Shown here in pieces: positions 31,422 to 41,230 of a stretch of 43,789 nt of DNA. The first letter of the stretch is position 1, and each line of letters begins with the position of its first letter. This DNA is from an uncultured Prevotellaceae bacterium (GTDB lineage Bacteria; Bacteroidota; Bacteroidia; Bacteroidales; Bacteroidaceae). The position numbers and the translations under genes are program-made. The stretch is from NCBI GenBank assembly GCA_900320435.1, contig ONSH01000024.1, positions 1-43,789 on the forward strand, read 5' to 3'. The notes below the pieces were generated by a model. The model saw only the letters and a program-made list of their open reading frames with translations, searched no databases and had not been told where the DNA came from.

Positions 31422-33486
31422 CATATTCATAGAAAACAAATACAACACACCCCACGACAGCATCCCCTTCTCGCGCATCCGCTTCGAGGAATACGAAGAG
31501 GCGATGACGGAAGGCATGAAGCAGGAAGACGCCGAGATAGAGCGTGTCGTCTCCAACCCCGACAAACCGACCTTCGACAACACGATGCTGACGCGCAGCG
31601 AGAGGTTGCTCTCGCGCACCACCAGCGTGTTCTTCAACCTGCTCTCGGCCTGTCGCACCGACGAGATGGAGGCCCTCTCGCAGAAGATGCAGCCCCTGCT
31701 CTCGGAGCACGCTTCGCGCATCGCGATGAACACACGCCTGTTCGAGCGCATCAAAGCCGTGCACGACGCCCCCGGACGCCAACTCACGCCGGAGGAGCAA
31801 AAGCTGCTCGACGACGCCTACGAAGGCTTCACCCGCAGCGGCGCCCTGCTGCCCGAAGAAGAGAAGAAAATACTGGCCGAAAAGCGCCGGGAACTGGGCA
31901 TGCTCACGCTGCAGTTCTCGCAAAACGAGCTGCACGCCACCAACGCCTTCTCCCTACATCTGACGACAGAGGACGAAGTCAGCGGACTGCCCGAAAGCGC
32001 CCTAGAGGCAGCGGCGATGGAGGCCAAAAGCCGCGGGCTGGAAGGATGGGTGGTGACGCTCAAGGGGCCCTCCTACTCCGCCTTCCTCCAATACGCCGAC
32101 AGGCGCGACCTCAGAGAGAAAGTCTATCGCGCTATGGCCACACTGTGCACCTCGGGCGAGTGGAACAACCTCGAGATTGTGCGCCAGATCGTCAACCTGC
32201 GCCGCGAAATAGCCGGGATGCTGGGCTTCAAGTGCTACGCCGACTTTGCGCTGAAAGAGCGTATGGCCCAAGACACAGAACACGTGGACGCTCTGGTGGA
32301 GCAACTGCTGGAGTCCTATATGCCCAAAGCCCGCGAGGAGGTCAAAGAGATAGAGGACTTCGCCCGCGAGGAGATGAAGGCCGGAGGCCGGGATTTCAAG
32401 CTGGAGCCCTGGGATCTCTCCTACTACAGCCACAAGCTGCGCAAGGCGCGCTACGACCTCGACTCTGAGATGCTGCGCCCATACTTCCCGCTCGACCGCG
32501 TGAAGGAAAACGTCTTCTCTCTGGCCACACGACTCTACGGCATCACCTTCACCGAAAACCCCGACATCGAGGTGTATCACCCCGACGTGAAAGCCTATGA
32601 GGTGAGAGACGCCGACGGGACGTTCCTGGCTGTGCTCTACGCTGACTTCTTCCCCCGCGACAACAAGCAGTCGGGCGCCTGGATGACGAGCTACCGCGAA
32701 CAGTGGATCGACCTCGAAACGGGCAAAGACATACGGCCGCTCGTGAGCATCGTGCTCAACGTGACGAAACCCACGGAGACGAAGCCCGCGCTGCTCACGC
32801 TGGGAGAAGTGGAGACCTTCCTCCACGAATTCGGCCACGCGCTGCACGGCATCTTCTCCAAGGTGCGCTTCGAAGGACTATCGTGCACCAACGTCTATTG
32901 GGACTTTGTCGAACTGCCCTCGCAGTTCATGGAGAACTTCGTCATGGAGCCGGAATTCCTGCGCTCTCTGGGCCGTCACTACCAGACCGGCGAGCCTCTG
33001 CCCGAAGAGTTTATCACGCGCATCATGAAGGCCAAGAACTTCATGGTGGCTTACGGCTGCATCAGACAGGTGTCGTTCATCCTGCTCGACATGGCCTACT
33101 ACACGTTGCAGAACCCTCTGAATGAGGACATTATGGCCTTTGAGACAAAAGCCTGGAGCCGCGCGTTGCTCTTCCCCCAGCTGCCGGGCAGCTGCATGTC
33201 GACCCGCTTCGGCCACATCATGTCGGGCGGATATGCCGCCGGATACTATTCCTATAAATGGGCCGAAGTGCTGGATGCCGACGCCTTCATCGTGTTCCAG
33301 AAAGAGGGCATCTTCAACCCGGAGACGGCACGCCGCTTCCGCGACTGCATCCTCTCACGCGGCGGCACGGAACACCCGATGACACTCTACAAACGCTTCC
33401 GCGGCGGAGAGCCCACCATCGAGGCACTGCTGCGCCGCAACGGCATCACGACAACATCCGAAAAACAACCGAAAACCAATGGATAA
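31414..33486 (+). CDS. dcp: M3-family zinc oligopeptidase (Dcp/oligopeptidase A type)
   Basis: A 690-residue metallopeptidase of the M3 family, which hydrolyses short peptides in the cytosol or periplasm. The zinc site is FLHEFGHALHG, with H471, E472 and H475; the third ligand glutamate lies about 25-29 residues later in NVYWDFVELPSQFMENF. The C-terminal signature FGHIMSGGYAAGYYSYKW is typical of Dcp and oligopeptidase A. No signal peptide is seen, so it is likely cytosolic. The start overlaps the previous gene by 8 bp and the end overlaps the deaminase gene by 8 bp. Confidence 0.93.
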   Translation: MANIFIENKYNTPHDSIPFSRIRFEEYEEAMTEGMKQEDAEIERVVSNPDKPTFDNTMLTRSERLLSRTTSVFFNLLSACRTDEMEALSQKMQPLLSEHASRIAMNTRLFERIKAVHDAPGRQLTPEEQKLLDDAYEGFTRSGALLPEEEKKILAEKRRELGMLTLQFSQNELHATNAFSLHLTTEDEVSGLPESALEAAAMEAKSRGLEGWVVTLKGPSYSAFLQYADRRDLREKVYRAMATLCTSGEWNNLEIVRQIVNLRREIAGMLGFKCYADFALKERMAQDTEHVDALVEQLLESYMPKAREEVKEIEDFAREEMKAGGRDFKLEPWDLSYYSHKLRKARYDLDSEMLRPYFPLDRVKENVFSLATRLYGITFTENPDIEVYHPDVKAYEVRDADGTFLAVLYADFFPRDNKQSGAWMTSYREQWIDLETGKDIRPLVSIVLNVTKPTETKPALLTLGEVETFLHEFGHALHGIFSKVRFEGLSCTNVYWDFVELPSQFMENFVMEPEFLRSLGRHYQTGEPLPEEFITRIMKAKNFMVAYGCIRQVSFILLDMAYYTLQNPLNEDIMAFETKAWSRALLFPQLPGSCMSTRFGHIMSGGYAAGYYSYKWAEVLDADAFIVFQKEGIFNPETARRFRDCILSRGGTEHPMTLYKRFRGGEPTIEALLRRNGITTTSEKQPKTNG

Positions 33487-33895
33487 GAAACAACTGGATC
33501 TCGACCATCGCTACATCAAGATGGCGCACATCTGGAGCGAAAACTCCTACTGCACCCGCCGTCAAGTGGGCGCGCTGATCGTCAAGGACAAGATGATCAT
33601 CTCCGACGGCTACAACGGCACGCCGACAGGTTTCCCCAACGTGTGCGAGGATGACAACAACGTGTCGCTGCCTTACGTGCTGCACGCCGAAGCCAACGCC
33701 ATCACGAAGATTGCACGCTCGGGCAACAACAGCGACGGCGCCACCCTCTACGTGACCGACTCGCCCTGCATCGAGTGCGCCAAGCTCATCATCCAGTCGG
33801 GCATTCGCCGTGTGGTTTACGACCGCGAATACCGTCTGACCGACGGCGTGAACCTGCTCCGCCAGGCCGGAATAGAAGTGCTTCATCTTAAATAA
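33479..33895 (+). CDS. Deoxycytidylate (dCMP) deaminase, ComEB family
   Basis: A 138-residue zinc-dependent deaminase converting dCMP to dUMP for thymidylate synthesis. The active site HAEANAI is at H69/E71, and the zinc cysteines are C97 and C100 in SPCIECAK. The N-terminus [26 protein letters not shown] and GYNGTPTGF are family signatures. It overlaps the M3 peptidase gene by 8 bp and is followed 11 bp later by recR. The ComEB name comes from homology; no competence role is implied. Confidence 0.92.
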   Translation: MDKKQLDLDHRYIKMAHIWSENSYCTRRQVGALIVKDKMIISDGYNGTPTGFPNVCEDDNNVSLPYVLHAEANAITKIARSGNNSDGATLYVTDSPCIECAKLIIQSGIRRVVYDREYRLTDGVNLLRQAGIEVLHLK

Positions 33896-33906
33896 AATAC
33901 AGCGTT

Positions 33907-34566
33907 TTGGTAAACTATCCCTCAAAACTGCTGGAAAAGGCCGTAGAAGAAGTCTCGCGCCTGCCGGGCATCGGACGAAGGAGTGCGATGCGCCTGGTGT
34001 TGAACCTGCTGCGTCAGGAGAAAGAGCAGACGCTGGCTCTGGCCGAAGCGCTGGCCACGCTGCGCTCCGAGGTGCACTACTGCCGCGAGTGTCACAACAT
34101 CTCCGACAGCGATCTGTGTGAGGTGTGTGCCAATCCGCGTCGCGACCACGCGATGGTGTGCGTCGTGCAAACCATCGAAGACGTGATGGCCATCGAAGCC
34201 ACGCAGATGTACCGCGGCGTGTATCACGTGCTCGGCGGCGTCATCTCGCCCATCGACGGCATCGGCCCGCGCGACCTGGAAATCGAGTCGCTCATGCAGC
34301 GCATCCGCCGGGACAACATCCGCGAAATCATCCTGGCCCTCTCGCCCACAATGGAAGGCGACACCACCGGCTTCTACATCTACCGCCAGATACAGGCGCT
34401 CATGCCTTCCGCCGGCGAAGAGATTCAGGACAGCGTGGAAGGCGTCCACCGACCGATGCCGAAAGTGACGGTCTTGGCTCGCGGCATCGCCCAGAACGAC
34501 GAGCTGCAATACACCGACGAAGTCACGCTGGGACGCGCGCTGGCCGGACGTACGGAAATGAAATAA
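33907..34566 (+). CDS. recR: Recombination mediator protein RecR
   Basis: A 219-residue RecR, full length for the family, helping RecFOR load RecA at gaps. It has an N-terminal helix-hairpin-helix ([18 protein letters not shown]), a four-cysteine zinc finger ([16 protein letters not shown]) and a Toprim domain with [27 protein letters not shown] and [16 protein letters not shown]. Translation starts at TTG 33907, as lepA also does with TTG; the upstream region offers no in-frame ATG closer to the conserved start. It is the last clearly recognised gene of the long operon. Confidence 0.95.
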   Translation: MVNYPSKLLEKAVEEVSRLPGIGRRSAMRLVLNLLRQEKEQTLALAEALATLRSEVHYCRECHNISDSDLCEVCANPRRDHAMVCVVQTIEDVMAIEATQMYRGVYHVLGGVISPIDGIGPRDLEIESLMQRIRRDNIREIILALSPTMEGDTTGFYIYRQIQALMPSAGEEIQDSVEGVHRPMPKVTVLARGIAQNDELQYTDEVTLGRALAGRTEMK

Positions 34567-34598
34567 TTCACCCCACCAAAAAAAAGGAAACAGAAAAA

Positions 34599-34874
34599 AT
34601 GGCTCCCGAAAGCTTATACAACGGACAGATTGTGCTCTGCGTGCTGTCCTTCATCGTGCTCTACTGGATTATATCGCGCAACAAAGGTCCCCTGTGGGTG
34701 ATTCCCGTGGTGTGTGTGCTCCACGCCGCCTGGTGGTGGCTCACCGGCGACGAATCGCTCGTGTGGTTTATTGCGATACTTCTGGTAGGATTTGTGTATC
34801 GTCTGTGGGAGCGACGGGGAAAGAAGTCCCCGAATGAAGAACCTCAAGAGCCTTCAGCACCGTCGCATCCGTGA
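34599..34874 (+). CDS. Small inner-membrane protein of unknown function
   Basis: A 91-residue protein with three hydrophobic stretches (IVLCVLSFIVLYWII, WVIPVVCVLHAAWWWL, VWFIAILLVGFVYRLW) and a charged C-terminal tail (ERRGKKSPNEEPQEPS). It follows recR by 32 bp. Its last 107 bp lie opposite the end of the S41 protease gene on the other strand. Function is unknown. Confidence 0.65.
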   Translation: MAPESLYNGQIVLCVLSFIVLYWIISRNKGPLWVIPVVCVLHAAWWWLTGDESLVWFIAILLVGFVYRLWERRGKKSPNEEPQEPSAPSHP

Positions 34875-36411
34875 GGTTGACGTACTCCTGAAACGCCTCC
34901 ACGTCGAGCATGTTGTAGATGATGCTGGAGAGGATGTTCTTCTCAAACAGACGGGCGCTCGTGCGCAACATAAGATTGCGGCGCGCCAGACCGTGAGAGG
35001 CGGCGTATGAAGCAAAGCGTTCCAACAGATCCTGCTTCTTGAGATAAGCGGCCAACTCGCCGGAACTTCTGTAGCGATGCAACAACTGACGGTTCTGGTC
35101 TGTGAAGTCGTAGCAGAACTGACGCACCAGGCCCAGATACAGCGCTTCCTTATAATATGAGGTGACACCGGTGGTGTCTTCGCCCACGAAGATGTCGGGC
35201 ATGATGCCGCCTCCGCCGTACACCTTGCGGCCGAGAGAAGTCTCATAGGCCTTGCCGTCCTGGTGGATGCTGTCTTCGGAGAAATACTCGCCGCGCTCGT
35301 AACGGGCGATGAGGTCGTTCTCGTAGTCTTCACCCTTGCCGCTCTCGTAGGGCTTCTGGATGCAGCGGCCAGAAGGCGTGTAATAACGCGCCACCGTAAG
35401 ACGCACGATGCTGCCGTCGCGGAACTCCATCGGCTGCTGCACAAGGCCTTTGCCGAAGGTGCGGCGTCCGACGATGGTGCCGCGGTCGTTGTCCTGAATG
35501 GCGCCGGCGAAAATCTCAGAAGCCGAAGCGCTCATCTCGTCGGTCAACACCACGAGAGGCAGCTTGCTGAACGAGCCGCGTCCGTCGCTGTAGTAATCTT
35601 CGCGCGGAGACCGGCGACCCTCGGTGTAAACCACCAGGCAGTCTTCAGGCAGAAACTCGTTGACCATCTGGATGGCGACGTGCATGTAGCCGCCGCGATT
35701 GCCGCGCAGGTCGAGCACCAGACCCTTCATGCCCTGCACCGAGAGCGAAGCCATCGCCGTGAGGAATTCACCGAAAGTCTGCTCGCCGAAATTCTTCACA
35801 TGGATATAGCCCACCGTCTCGTCGATCATATACGCCACGTCGACACTCACCACGGGAATGTCGCCGCGCACGACGGCAAAGCTGCGCAGATTCTTCTGCC
35901 CGGGACGCATCACCTTCAGACGCACCGTGGTGCCCTTCTCGCCTTTGAGGTGGCGCATCACTTCCGTCTGTTCCATCTTCACCAGCGAGACGCCGTCGGC
36001 GGAGATGATGCGGTCGCCGCTCACCAGACCCACCTTCTCGGCAGGCCCGCCCTTGATGACACTCATCACGTTGACGGTGTCCTTAATCATACTGAACGTG
36101 ATGCCGACACCGGAGAAGGACCCCTTGAGATCCTGCGTCTCAGCCTCAGCATCCTTGGCGGGAATGTAGGCCGAATGAGGATCGAGCTCCGAGAGAATCA
36201 AAGGCATGGACTCCTCCACGATTTCCGACATATCCACGGTGTCCACATAGTTGTTGTCCACCAGCTGCAGGAGGTAGTTGAGTTTGTTGCTTCCCGTGTT
36301 GATGATGTTCAGGCGGTTGCCCATGAAATGGGAGGCATAGAACGTCCCGATGAGGATACCCACCACCATCGCTACGACGAGAAATATCGGTGTCAGATTT
36401 CTGTTGTTCAT
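34768..36411 (-). CDS. S41 C-terminal processing protease (CtpA-like)
   Basis: A 547-residue periplasmic serine protease. An N-terminal membrane anchor (IFLVVAMVVGILIGTF), a tail-specific protease N region (ELDPHSAYIPAKDAE) and a PDZ domain around residues 85-165 (GVGITFSMIKDTVNVMSVI) are followed by the S41 core with LDLRGNRGGY, the catalytic serine in MSASASEIFAGA (about 290) and the lysine in GRRTFGKGLVQ (about 318). It removes or trims C-termini of envelope proteins. It follows hisB by 9 bp and is probably transcribed with the histidine operon. Its last codons overlap the convergent small membrane protein gene. Confidence 0.92.
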   Translation of the reverse strand: MNNRNLTPIFLVVAMVVGILIGTFYASHFMGNRLNIINTGSNKLNYLLQLVDNNYVDTVDMSEIVEESMPLILSELDPHSAYIPAKDAEAETQDLKGSFSGVGITFSMIKDTVNVMSVIKGGPAEKVGLVSGDRIISADGVSLVKMEQTEVMRHLKGEKGTTVRLKVMRPGQKNLRSFAVVRGDIPVVSVDVAYMIDETVGYIHVKNFGEQTFGEFLTAMASLSVQGMKGLVLDLRGNRGGYMHVAIQMVNEFLPEDCLVVYTEGRRSPREDYYSDGRGSFSKLPLVVLTDEMSASASEIFAGAIQDNDRGTIVGRRTFGKGLVQQPMEFRDGSIVRLTVARYYTPSGRCIQKPYESGKGEDYENDLIARYERGEYFSEDSIHQDGKAYETSLGRKVYGGGGIMPDIFVGEDTTGVTSYYKEALYLGLVRQFCYDFTDQNRQLLHRYRSSGELAAYLKKQDLLERFASYAASHGLARRNLMLRTSARLFEKNILSSIIYNMLDVEAFQEYVNLTDATVLKALEVLHSGTSFPVAPTDDTQILPEVSQ

Positions 36412-36420
36412 CGTTTTGCT

Positions 36421-37476
36421 TTACAGTGCACCTTTGGACGAAGGCAAATTGAAGTGTTCGATGTCGCGCTTGACGGCCATCTTGAGCGCACGGGCCAGAG
36501 CCTTGAAGATTCCTTCAATCTTGTGGTGTTCGTTGTCGCCCTCCGCCTTGACGTTGAGGTTCATGCGGGCCGCATCAGACAGGCTCTTGAAGAAGTGCAG
36601 GAACATCTCCGTGGGCATCTCTCCCACTTTCTCACGCTTGAACTCGGCGTCCCACACAAGCCAGGGACGGCCGCCGAAGTCGAGCGCCACCTGACAGAGA
36701 CAGTCGTCCATCGGCAGGCAGTAGCCGTAGCGCTCGATGCCGCGCTTGTCACCCAAAGCCTTCAGGAGACATTCACCAAGAGCCAGTCCCGTGTCTTCAA
36801 TCGTGTGGTGCTCATCCACATGCAGGTCGCCCTTGCAGCGTATCATGAGGTCTATGTTGCCGTGCTTGGCAATCTGCTCCAGCATGTGGTCGAAGAAGCC
36901 GAGGCCCGTTTGGATGTCGGCACGACCTTCTCCGTCGAGACAGAGCTCCACCTGGATGTCGGTCTCTTTGGTGCGGCGCATGACGGAGGCTTTGCGGTCG
37001 CCGGCAAAGACGATTTCCGCCACCTTCTTCCAGTCGGGGAAGAGGTACTGACAGCCCAGATTCTCCGCCAGCTTGCGGTCGTTCTCCCTGTCGCCGATGA
37101 CGAAACTGCCGGCAAGATCCACTTCGGGGTTGCCGATGTAGTCCGTCAGCATTCCGGTGCCGGGCTTGCGCGTCGGCAGGTTGTCCTCGGGGAAAGAGCG
37201 GTCGATCAGGATGTCGTCAAACGTGACGCCCTCCCCTTGGAGTATCTCCAGCATCAGATTCTGTGTGGGCCAAAAGTCTTTCTCGGGATACGACGCCGTG
37301 CCCAGTCCGTCCTGATTGGAAACCATGACCAACTCGTAGTCGGTGTGGCGGCGGATGAACGACAGAGCGCCGATGGCGCCTTCGACGAAGTGGAACTTCT
37401 CGTAGCTGTCAATCTGCTCGTCCTCGGGCTCACGGAGGATGGTGCCGTCGCGGTCGATGAACAATATTTTTCTCAT
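36421..37476 (-). CDS. hisB: Bifunctional histidinol-phosphatase/imidazoleglycerol-phosphate dehydratase
   Basis: A 351-residue bifunctional HisB. The N-terminal HAD phosphatase (about 1-155) starts [19 protein letters not shown] with the catalytic DxD. The C-terminal dehydratase (about 165-351) carries [34 protein letters not shown] and [17 protein letters not shown], the histidine and glutamate metal ligands. It catalyses histidine pathway steps 7 and 9. It lies 5 bp after hisC. Confidence 0.96.
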   Translation of the reverse strand: MRKILFIDRDGTILREPEDEQIDSYEKFHFVEGAIGALSFIRRHTDYELVMVSNQDGLGTASYPEKDFWPTQNLMLEILQGEGVTFDDILIDRSFPEDNLPTRKPGTGMLTDYIGNPEVDLAGSFVIGDRENDRKLAENLGCQYLFPDWKKVAEIVFAGDRKASVMRRTKETDIQVELCLDGEGRADIQTGLGFFDHMLEQIAKHGNIDLMIRCKGDLHVDEHHTIEDTGLALGECLLKALGDKRGIERYGYCLPMDDCLCQVALDFGGRPWLVWDAEFKREKVGEMPTEMFLHFFKSLSDAARMNLNVKAEGDNEHHKIEGIFKALARALKMAVKRDIEHFNLPSSKGAL

Positions 37477-37481
37477 ATCAC

Positions 37482-38507
37482 TCAGAATGAGCGCAGTGCG
37501 CCCAACACTTCATTGTTTTCTTCCTTGCTGCCGATGGTGATACGCAGACAGTTGCCGCAGAGCTGCACGTTGTTGCGGTTGCGCACGACGATGCCGCGAT
37601 CCACCAGATAGTTGTAAATGCGGACGGCGTCCGTCACCTTCACCAGAACGAAATTGGCGTCGGTGGGATACACCTTCACCACACACCTCACTTCCTTGAG
37701 GGCGGGCACCACGATTTCCCTCTCACGCTTCACGTCGTTGGTCCAGCGCTGAACCTTCTCGCCGTTGCGGAGCAGCTCGAGTGCATATTGCTGCGTCAGC
37801 AGGTTGATGTTGTAGGGATACTTCACCTTGTTGAACAAGGCGATGATTTCGGACTGCGCGAAAGCGATGCCCAAACGCACCGAAGCGCTGGCCCAGGCCT
37901 TGGAGAAGGTGTTGAGCACAATCAGGCGGGGATACAGCCTTACCAATTCGCGAAGCGAACGCAAAGAGGAGAAGTCGATATAGGCCTCGTCCACCACAAG
38001 GATGCCGGGGAATTCGTCCAGGAGGCGTTTTACCTCCTTGCGGTCCATATCGTTGCCGGTGGGGTTGTTGGGCGAACAGATCCACATCACTTTGGTGTGG
38101 TCGTCCGCAGCCGAGAGCATGGCGTCGGCGTGCAGCCGGAAATTCTCGTCGAGGAGCACCTTGCGGTATTCCACATCGTTGATGTTGGCGCACACCTCAT
38201 ACATGCCGTAGCTCGGCGCCATAGCCACCACATTGTCCACACGGGGTTCGCAGAACACGCGATAGACCAGGTCGATGGCTTCGTCGGAACCGTTGCCCAG
38301 GAAAATCTCGTCGGGATGCACGTTCTTGATGGGTGCCAGCAGGGACTTGATCTCTTCCTGCAAAGGATCGGGATAACGGTTGTAGCCCGTGTTGAAAGGA
38401 CTCTCGTTGGCATCCACGAAGACGTGGGCCTCTCTGCCGCGAAACTCGTCGCGGGCACAGCTGTAGGGCTGCAGCGCCCTGATATTTTTTCTTACAAGCT
38501 CTTGCAT
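37482..38507 (-). CDS. hisC: Histidinol-phosphate aminotransferase
   Basis: A 341-residue PLP enzyme of aminotransferase fold type I. It converts imidazole-acetol phosphate to histidinol phosphate with glutamate as donor. Motifs are [44 protein letters not shown], the PLP lysine in [16 protein letters not shown] and the C-terminal [10 protein letters not shown]. It overlaps hisD by 16 bp. Confidence 0.96.
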   Translation of the reverse strand: MQELVRKNIRALQPYSCARDEFRGREAHVFVDANESPFNTGYNRYPDPLQEEIKSLLAPIKNVHPDEIFLGNGSDEAIDLVYRVFCEPRVDNVVAMAPSYGMYEVCANINDVEYRKVLLDENFRLHADAMLSAADDHTKVMWICSPNNPTGNDMDRKEVKRLLDEFPGILVVDEAYIDFSSLRSLRELVRLYPRLIVLNTFSKAWASASVRLGIAFAQSEIIALFNKVKYPYNINLLTQQYALELLRNGEKVQRWTNDVKREREIVVPALKEVRCVVKVYPTDANFVLVKVTDAVRIYNYLVDRGIVVRNRNNVQLCGNCLRITIGSKEENNEVLGALRSF

Positions 38508-39757
38508 CTCAGTGTCATTGCGTTTTTGTGTGCCTCCAGTCCTTCGGCTTCGGCCATTGCCTCCACGGCGGGTCCGATGGCACGGATGCCCTCCGGTGTC
38601 AGTTTCTGGAAGGTCACTTTTCTCATATACGAATCCAGGTTCACGCCGCTGTAGGCTTTGGCGTAACCGCTTGTGGGCAGGGTGTGATTGGTACCGCTGG
38701 CGTAGTCGCCCGCACTTTCCGAGGCCCAGTGTCCAATGAACACACTGCCGGCGTTCACTACCTTTTCAGCCCACTTGTCTGCCTCGTCCATAGCCAGGAT
38801 GAGGTGCTCGGGAGCATATTCGTTGCACAGCTGCATGGCCTCGTCGATGCTGTTCACCACGAGGATGGCGCTGTTCTCCAGAGCTTTGGCGGCAATATCC
38901 TTTCGGGGCAGCTGCGCCAACTGGCGGTCCACCTCTTCGCTCACCCTCTTGGCCACCTCCATGGAGTCGGTGAAGAGCACACTCTGCGAATCGGGTCCGT
39001 GCTCAGCCTGGGAAAGCAGGTCGGCAGCCACAAATTCAACATGACAGCTCCGGTCGGCAACGACGGCCACCTCGGAAGGACCTGCGGGCATGTCGATGGC
39101 CACACCCTCCTGGCTGACGGTCATCTTGGCGCACATCACGAACTGATTGCCCGGTCCGAAAATCTTGCTCACGCGGGGCACCGATTCCGTACCGTAGGCC
39201 ATGGCACCGATTGCCTGCACGCCGCCCAACTTGTAGATGGCGTTCACACCGGCCACACGGGCTGCAACCAGCACGGCGGGGTTCACCTTGCCGTCACGCT
39301 GGGGAGGCGTACACAGGACGATGTCGCGACATCCGGCTATCTTGGCCGGCGTGGCGAGCATCAGCACCGTGGAAAACAGCGGCGCCGAACCTCCGGGGAT
39401 ATACAGCCCCACCTTTTCGATGGCTACGGCTTTCTGCCAGCACTCCACCCCATCGGTCACACGGATGTGACGGCCCTCGAACTGCTGCGAGCGATGAAAG
39501 GCTTCGATGTTGCGGTGCGCCAGCACGATGGCCTCCTTGAGGGCGGCGTCCACCAGCCTCTCGGCTTCGTCCATCTCTTCGGGCGTCACGGCCAGCCGGG
39601 AGAGACGTACCTTGTCGAACTTCTCCTCATACTCTTTCAGGGCTTCGTCGCCGCGCTTCTTCACATCGTCGAGCACGGCACGCACCACGTCTTCCAATTC
39701 GGCCACACTCTTGCGGGGCCTTTCGGGAATCCTGTTGTCGGTGATTATGCTGATCAT
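38492..39757 (-). CDS. hisD: Histidinol dehydrogenase
   Basis: A 421-residue zinc enzyme oxidising histidinol to histidine in two NAD-dependent steps. Motifs are EKVGLYIPGGSAPLFSTVLM, KIFGPGNQFV, VAIDMPAGPSEV, LLSQAEHGPDSQ, YAPEHLIL and NHTLPTSGYAKAYSGV, as in the family. It starts 4 bp after hisG and overlaps hisC, consistent with one operon. Confidence 0.97.
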   Translation of the reverse strand: MISIITDNRIPERPRKSVAELEDVVRAVLDDVKKRGDEALKEYEEKFDKVRLSRLAVTPEEMDEAERLVDAALKEAIVLAHRNIEAFHRSQQFEGRHIRVTDGVECWQKAVAIEKVGLYIPGGSAPLFSTVLMLATPAKIAGCRDIVLCTPPQRDGKVNPAVLVAARVAGVNAIYKLGGVQAIGAMAYGTESVPRVSKIFGPGNQFVMCAKMTVSQEGVAIDMPAGPSEVAVVADRSCHVEFVAADLLSQAEHGPDSQSVLFTDSMEVAKRVSEEVDRQLAQLPRKDIAAKALENSAILVVNSIDEAMQLCNEYAPEHLILAMDEADKWAEKVVNAGSVFIGHWASESAGDYASGTNHTLPTSGYAKAYSGVNLDSYMRKVTFQKLTPEGIRAIGPAVEAMAEAEGLEAHKNAMTLRCKSL

Positions 39758-39761
39758 CTTT

Positions 39762-40613
39762 CTACAATATCATCTTTTCGATGGGCATCACGAGAATGCC
39801 CTGCGCACCCAGTTCCTTGAGCTTCGAGATGCAGTCCCAGAAGGTCTTCTCATCGATCACCGTGTGCACGCTGCTCCACCCTTCCGTGGCCAGAGGCATC
39901 ACCGTTGGCGCCTTCGTTCCGGGCAACACGCGGCAGATGTCGTCGAGCGCCTCGGTGGGCACGTTCATCATCACGTATTTCTTGTCTTCGGCCTGCTTTA
40001 CGGCTTCGATGCGGAAGAGCAGTTCGTCGAGCGTGGCCTTCTTCTCTGCGGAGAGACCCTTGGTGGCGATCAGAAGCGCTTCGCTCTTCATCACCACCTC
40101 CACTTCGCTCAGGTTGTTGCTCACCAGCGTACTGCCGCTGGAGACGATGTCGAAGATGCAGTCAGCCAGACCGATGCCCGGGCTGATCTCCACGCTGCCG
40201 GTGATGACATGCACCTGAGCGTTGACTTTGTTCTTCGCCAGAAAACGTTTCAGGATGTTGGGATACGATGTGGCAATCTTCTTACCCTCAAACCATCTCA
40301 CGCCGGGATAAGCCACCACCTTGGGGATGGCCAGCGAAAGACGGCACTTGGAGAAGCCCAGCGGACGCACGACGTCGGCGTCCTCTCCGCGCTCCTCGAA
40401 CTCGTTCTGACCGACGATGCCGAGATCGGCCACACCGGTGGCCACACACTGCGGGATGTCATCGTCTCTCAGGTAGAGGATTTCTATGGGAAAATTGGGA
40501 CTCTCCACCAACAGCGTGCGCTTCGACGAGGGCACCTTGATGCCGGCCTCAGCCAGCAACGCCATTGTGTCTTCAAAGAGACGTCCCTTGCTTTGTACTG
40601 CTATTCTCAGCAT
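39762..40613 (-). CDS. hisG: ATP phosphoribosyltransferase, long form
   Basis: A 283-residue HisG of the long type, with a C-terminal regulatory domain (about 205-283, PLATEGWSSVHTVIDEKTFWD); it does not need HisZ. It performs the first step of histidine synthesis and is expected to be feedback-inhibited by histidine. Motifs are IAVQSKGRLFEDTMALL, DLGIVGQNEFEE and ISPGIGLADCIFDIVSSGSTL. It is the first gene of the operon. Confidence 0.96.
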   Translation of the reverse strand: MLRIAVQSKGRLFEDTMALLAEAGIKVPSSKRTLLVESPNFPIEILYLRDDDIPQCVATGVADLGIVGQNEFEERGEDADVVRPLGFSKCRLSLAIPKVVAYPGVRWFEGKKIATSYPNILKRFLAKNKVNAQVHVITGSVEISPGIGLADCIFDIVSSGSTLVSNNLSEVEVVMKSEALLIATKGLSAEKKATLDELLFRIEAVKQAEDKKYVMMNVPTEALDDICRVLPGTKAPTVMPLATEGWSSVHTVIDEKTFWDCISKLKELGAQGILVMPIEKMIL

Positions 40614-40646
40614 ATCTTTCTTGTTTTATTTAAAATAATTTGTGCG

Positions 40647-40654
40647 CAAAAATA
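40647..40654 (-). promoter_or_regulatory. -7 element of the his operon promoter
   Basis: TATTTTTG on the minus strand lies 33 bp before the hisG start. A TTTG at 40671-40674 is 16 bp upstream, shorter than the ideal 20, so the -33 assignment is weak. Confidence 0.45.
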
Positions 40655-40679
40655 CAACAATTTTGTGAAACAAAAGAAA

Positions 40680-40711
40680 AAGCCTGCCGACTTTTTTCGT
40701 CTGACAGGCTT
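40680..40711 (-). terminator. Rho-independent terminator between the small-protein genes and hisG
   Basis: On the minus strand AAGCCTG pairs with CAGGCTT; the stem is extended by a wobble, a C-G and a GAC/GTC pair with one bulge, and the loop is A-rich. It is followed at once by TTTTTCTTTT. It ends the upstream transcription unit just before the his promoter. Confidence 0.8.
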
Positions 40712-40734
40712 GATTTGACGCCGGAGGGCGTGGA

Positions 40735-40917
40735 TTAATACTTGTGAAAGTCGTATTTACGTCTCATTTCCTCCTTACGCTCGTCGCTCAGACGGGCGAA
40801 ATAGCTCCGCCATCCGGGACAGTAGTTGATATGCCAGCGCCAGAAACGGCCCAGCAACGAATCGGGCTTCTTGTCGTAATGCGCCCGGAACTTGCAATTC
40901 TCACAAATATGTGCCAT
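40735..40917 (-). CDS. Small conserved protein with an N-terminal CxxC
   Basis: A 60-residue basic, aromatic-rich protein (MAHICENCKFRAHYDKKP to MRRKYDFHKY) with CENC at residues 5-8 and a third cysteine at 33 (NYCPGW). It could bind zinc or an iron-sulfur centre, but I know no function. It follows the TSCPD gene and is closed by a good terminator, which supports a real transcript. Confidence 0.7.
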   Translation of the reverse strand: MAHICENCKFRAHYDKKPDSLLGRFWRWHINYCPGWRSYFARLSDERKEEMRRKYDFHKY

Positions 40918-40920
40918 ATA

Positions 40921-40967
40921 CTCTAAACTTTAAACTCTAACCTCTAAACTCTGACCTCTAACCTTTC
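40921..40967. repeat. Degenerate AACCTCTAA tandem tract
   Basis: Words like TAAACTCTAACCTCTAAACTC fill the 40-bp gap between two small genes and touch the end of the TSCPD gene. Similar tracts are at 7328-7347 and 9008-9055. Confidence 0.45.
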
Positions 40968-41215
40968 CCCAATTCCTTCTCCAGGGCCTGCGCCAGCTGG
41001 TCGGGACACGAAGTGCGTTTTGTGCCGCAACGCACGCCTTTCAGCTTTGCGATGGCGTCCTCGGCATGCATGCCTTCGAGCAACAGTCCCAGTCCCATCG
41101 TGTTGCCGGGACATCCTCCGACAAAACGCACATTGTGGAGACGGTGCTCGTCGTCCATCTCAAAATTGATGAATTTGGAGCATACGCCCCATGTTTCAAA
41201 AGTGACTTGTTTCAT
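40958..41215 (-). CDS. TSCPD-domain protein (TIGR03905-like)
   Basis: An 85-residue protein matching the TSCPD domain, which also occurs at the end of class II ribonucleotide reductases. Motifs are TWGVCSKFINFEMD, FVGGCPGNTMGLGLLLEGM and CGTKRTSCPDQLAQAL, with four conserved cysteines likely binding metal. Function is unknown; a role near nucleotide reduction is only suggested by domain sharing. It starts 15 bp after the pectate lyase stop. Confidence 0.88.
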   Translation of the reverse strand: MKQVTFETWGVCSKFINFEMDDEHRLHNVRFVGGCPGNTMGLGLLLEGMHAEDAIAKLKGVRCGTKRTSCPDQLAQALEKELGKG

Positions 41216-41230
41216 TGTATCTTCCGTTTG

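Noticed and set aside
35263..37611. A 782-codon open frame on the plus strand opposite ctpA and hisB
   Set aside because: Antisense shadow of two well recognised genes; its translation is His/Val/Leu-rich without motifs.
38528..40718. Long plus-strand open frames opposite hisD and hisG
   Set aside because: The minus strand encodes complete, conserved histidine enzymes; these frames are shadows.
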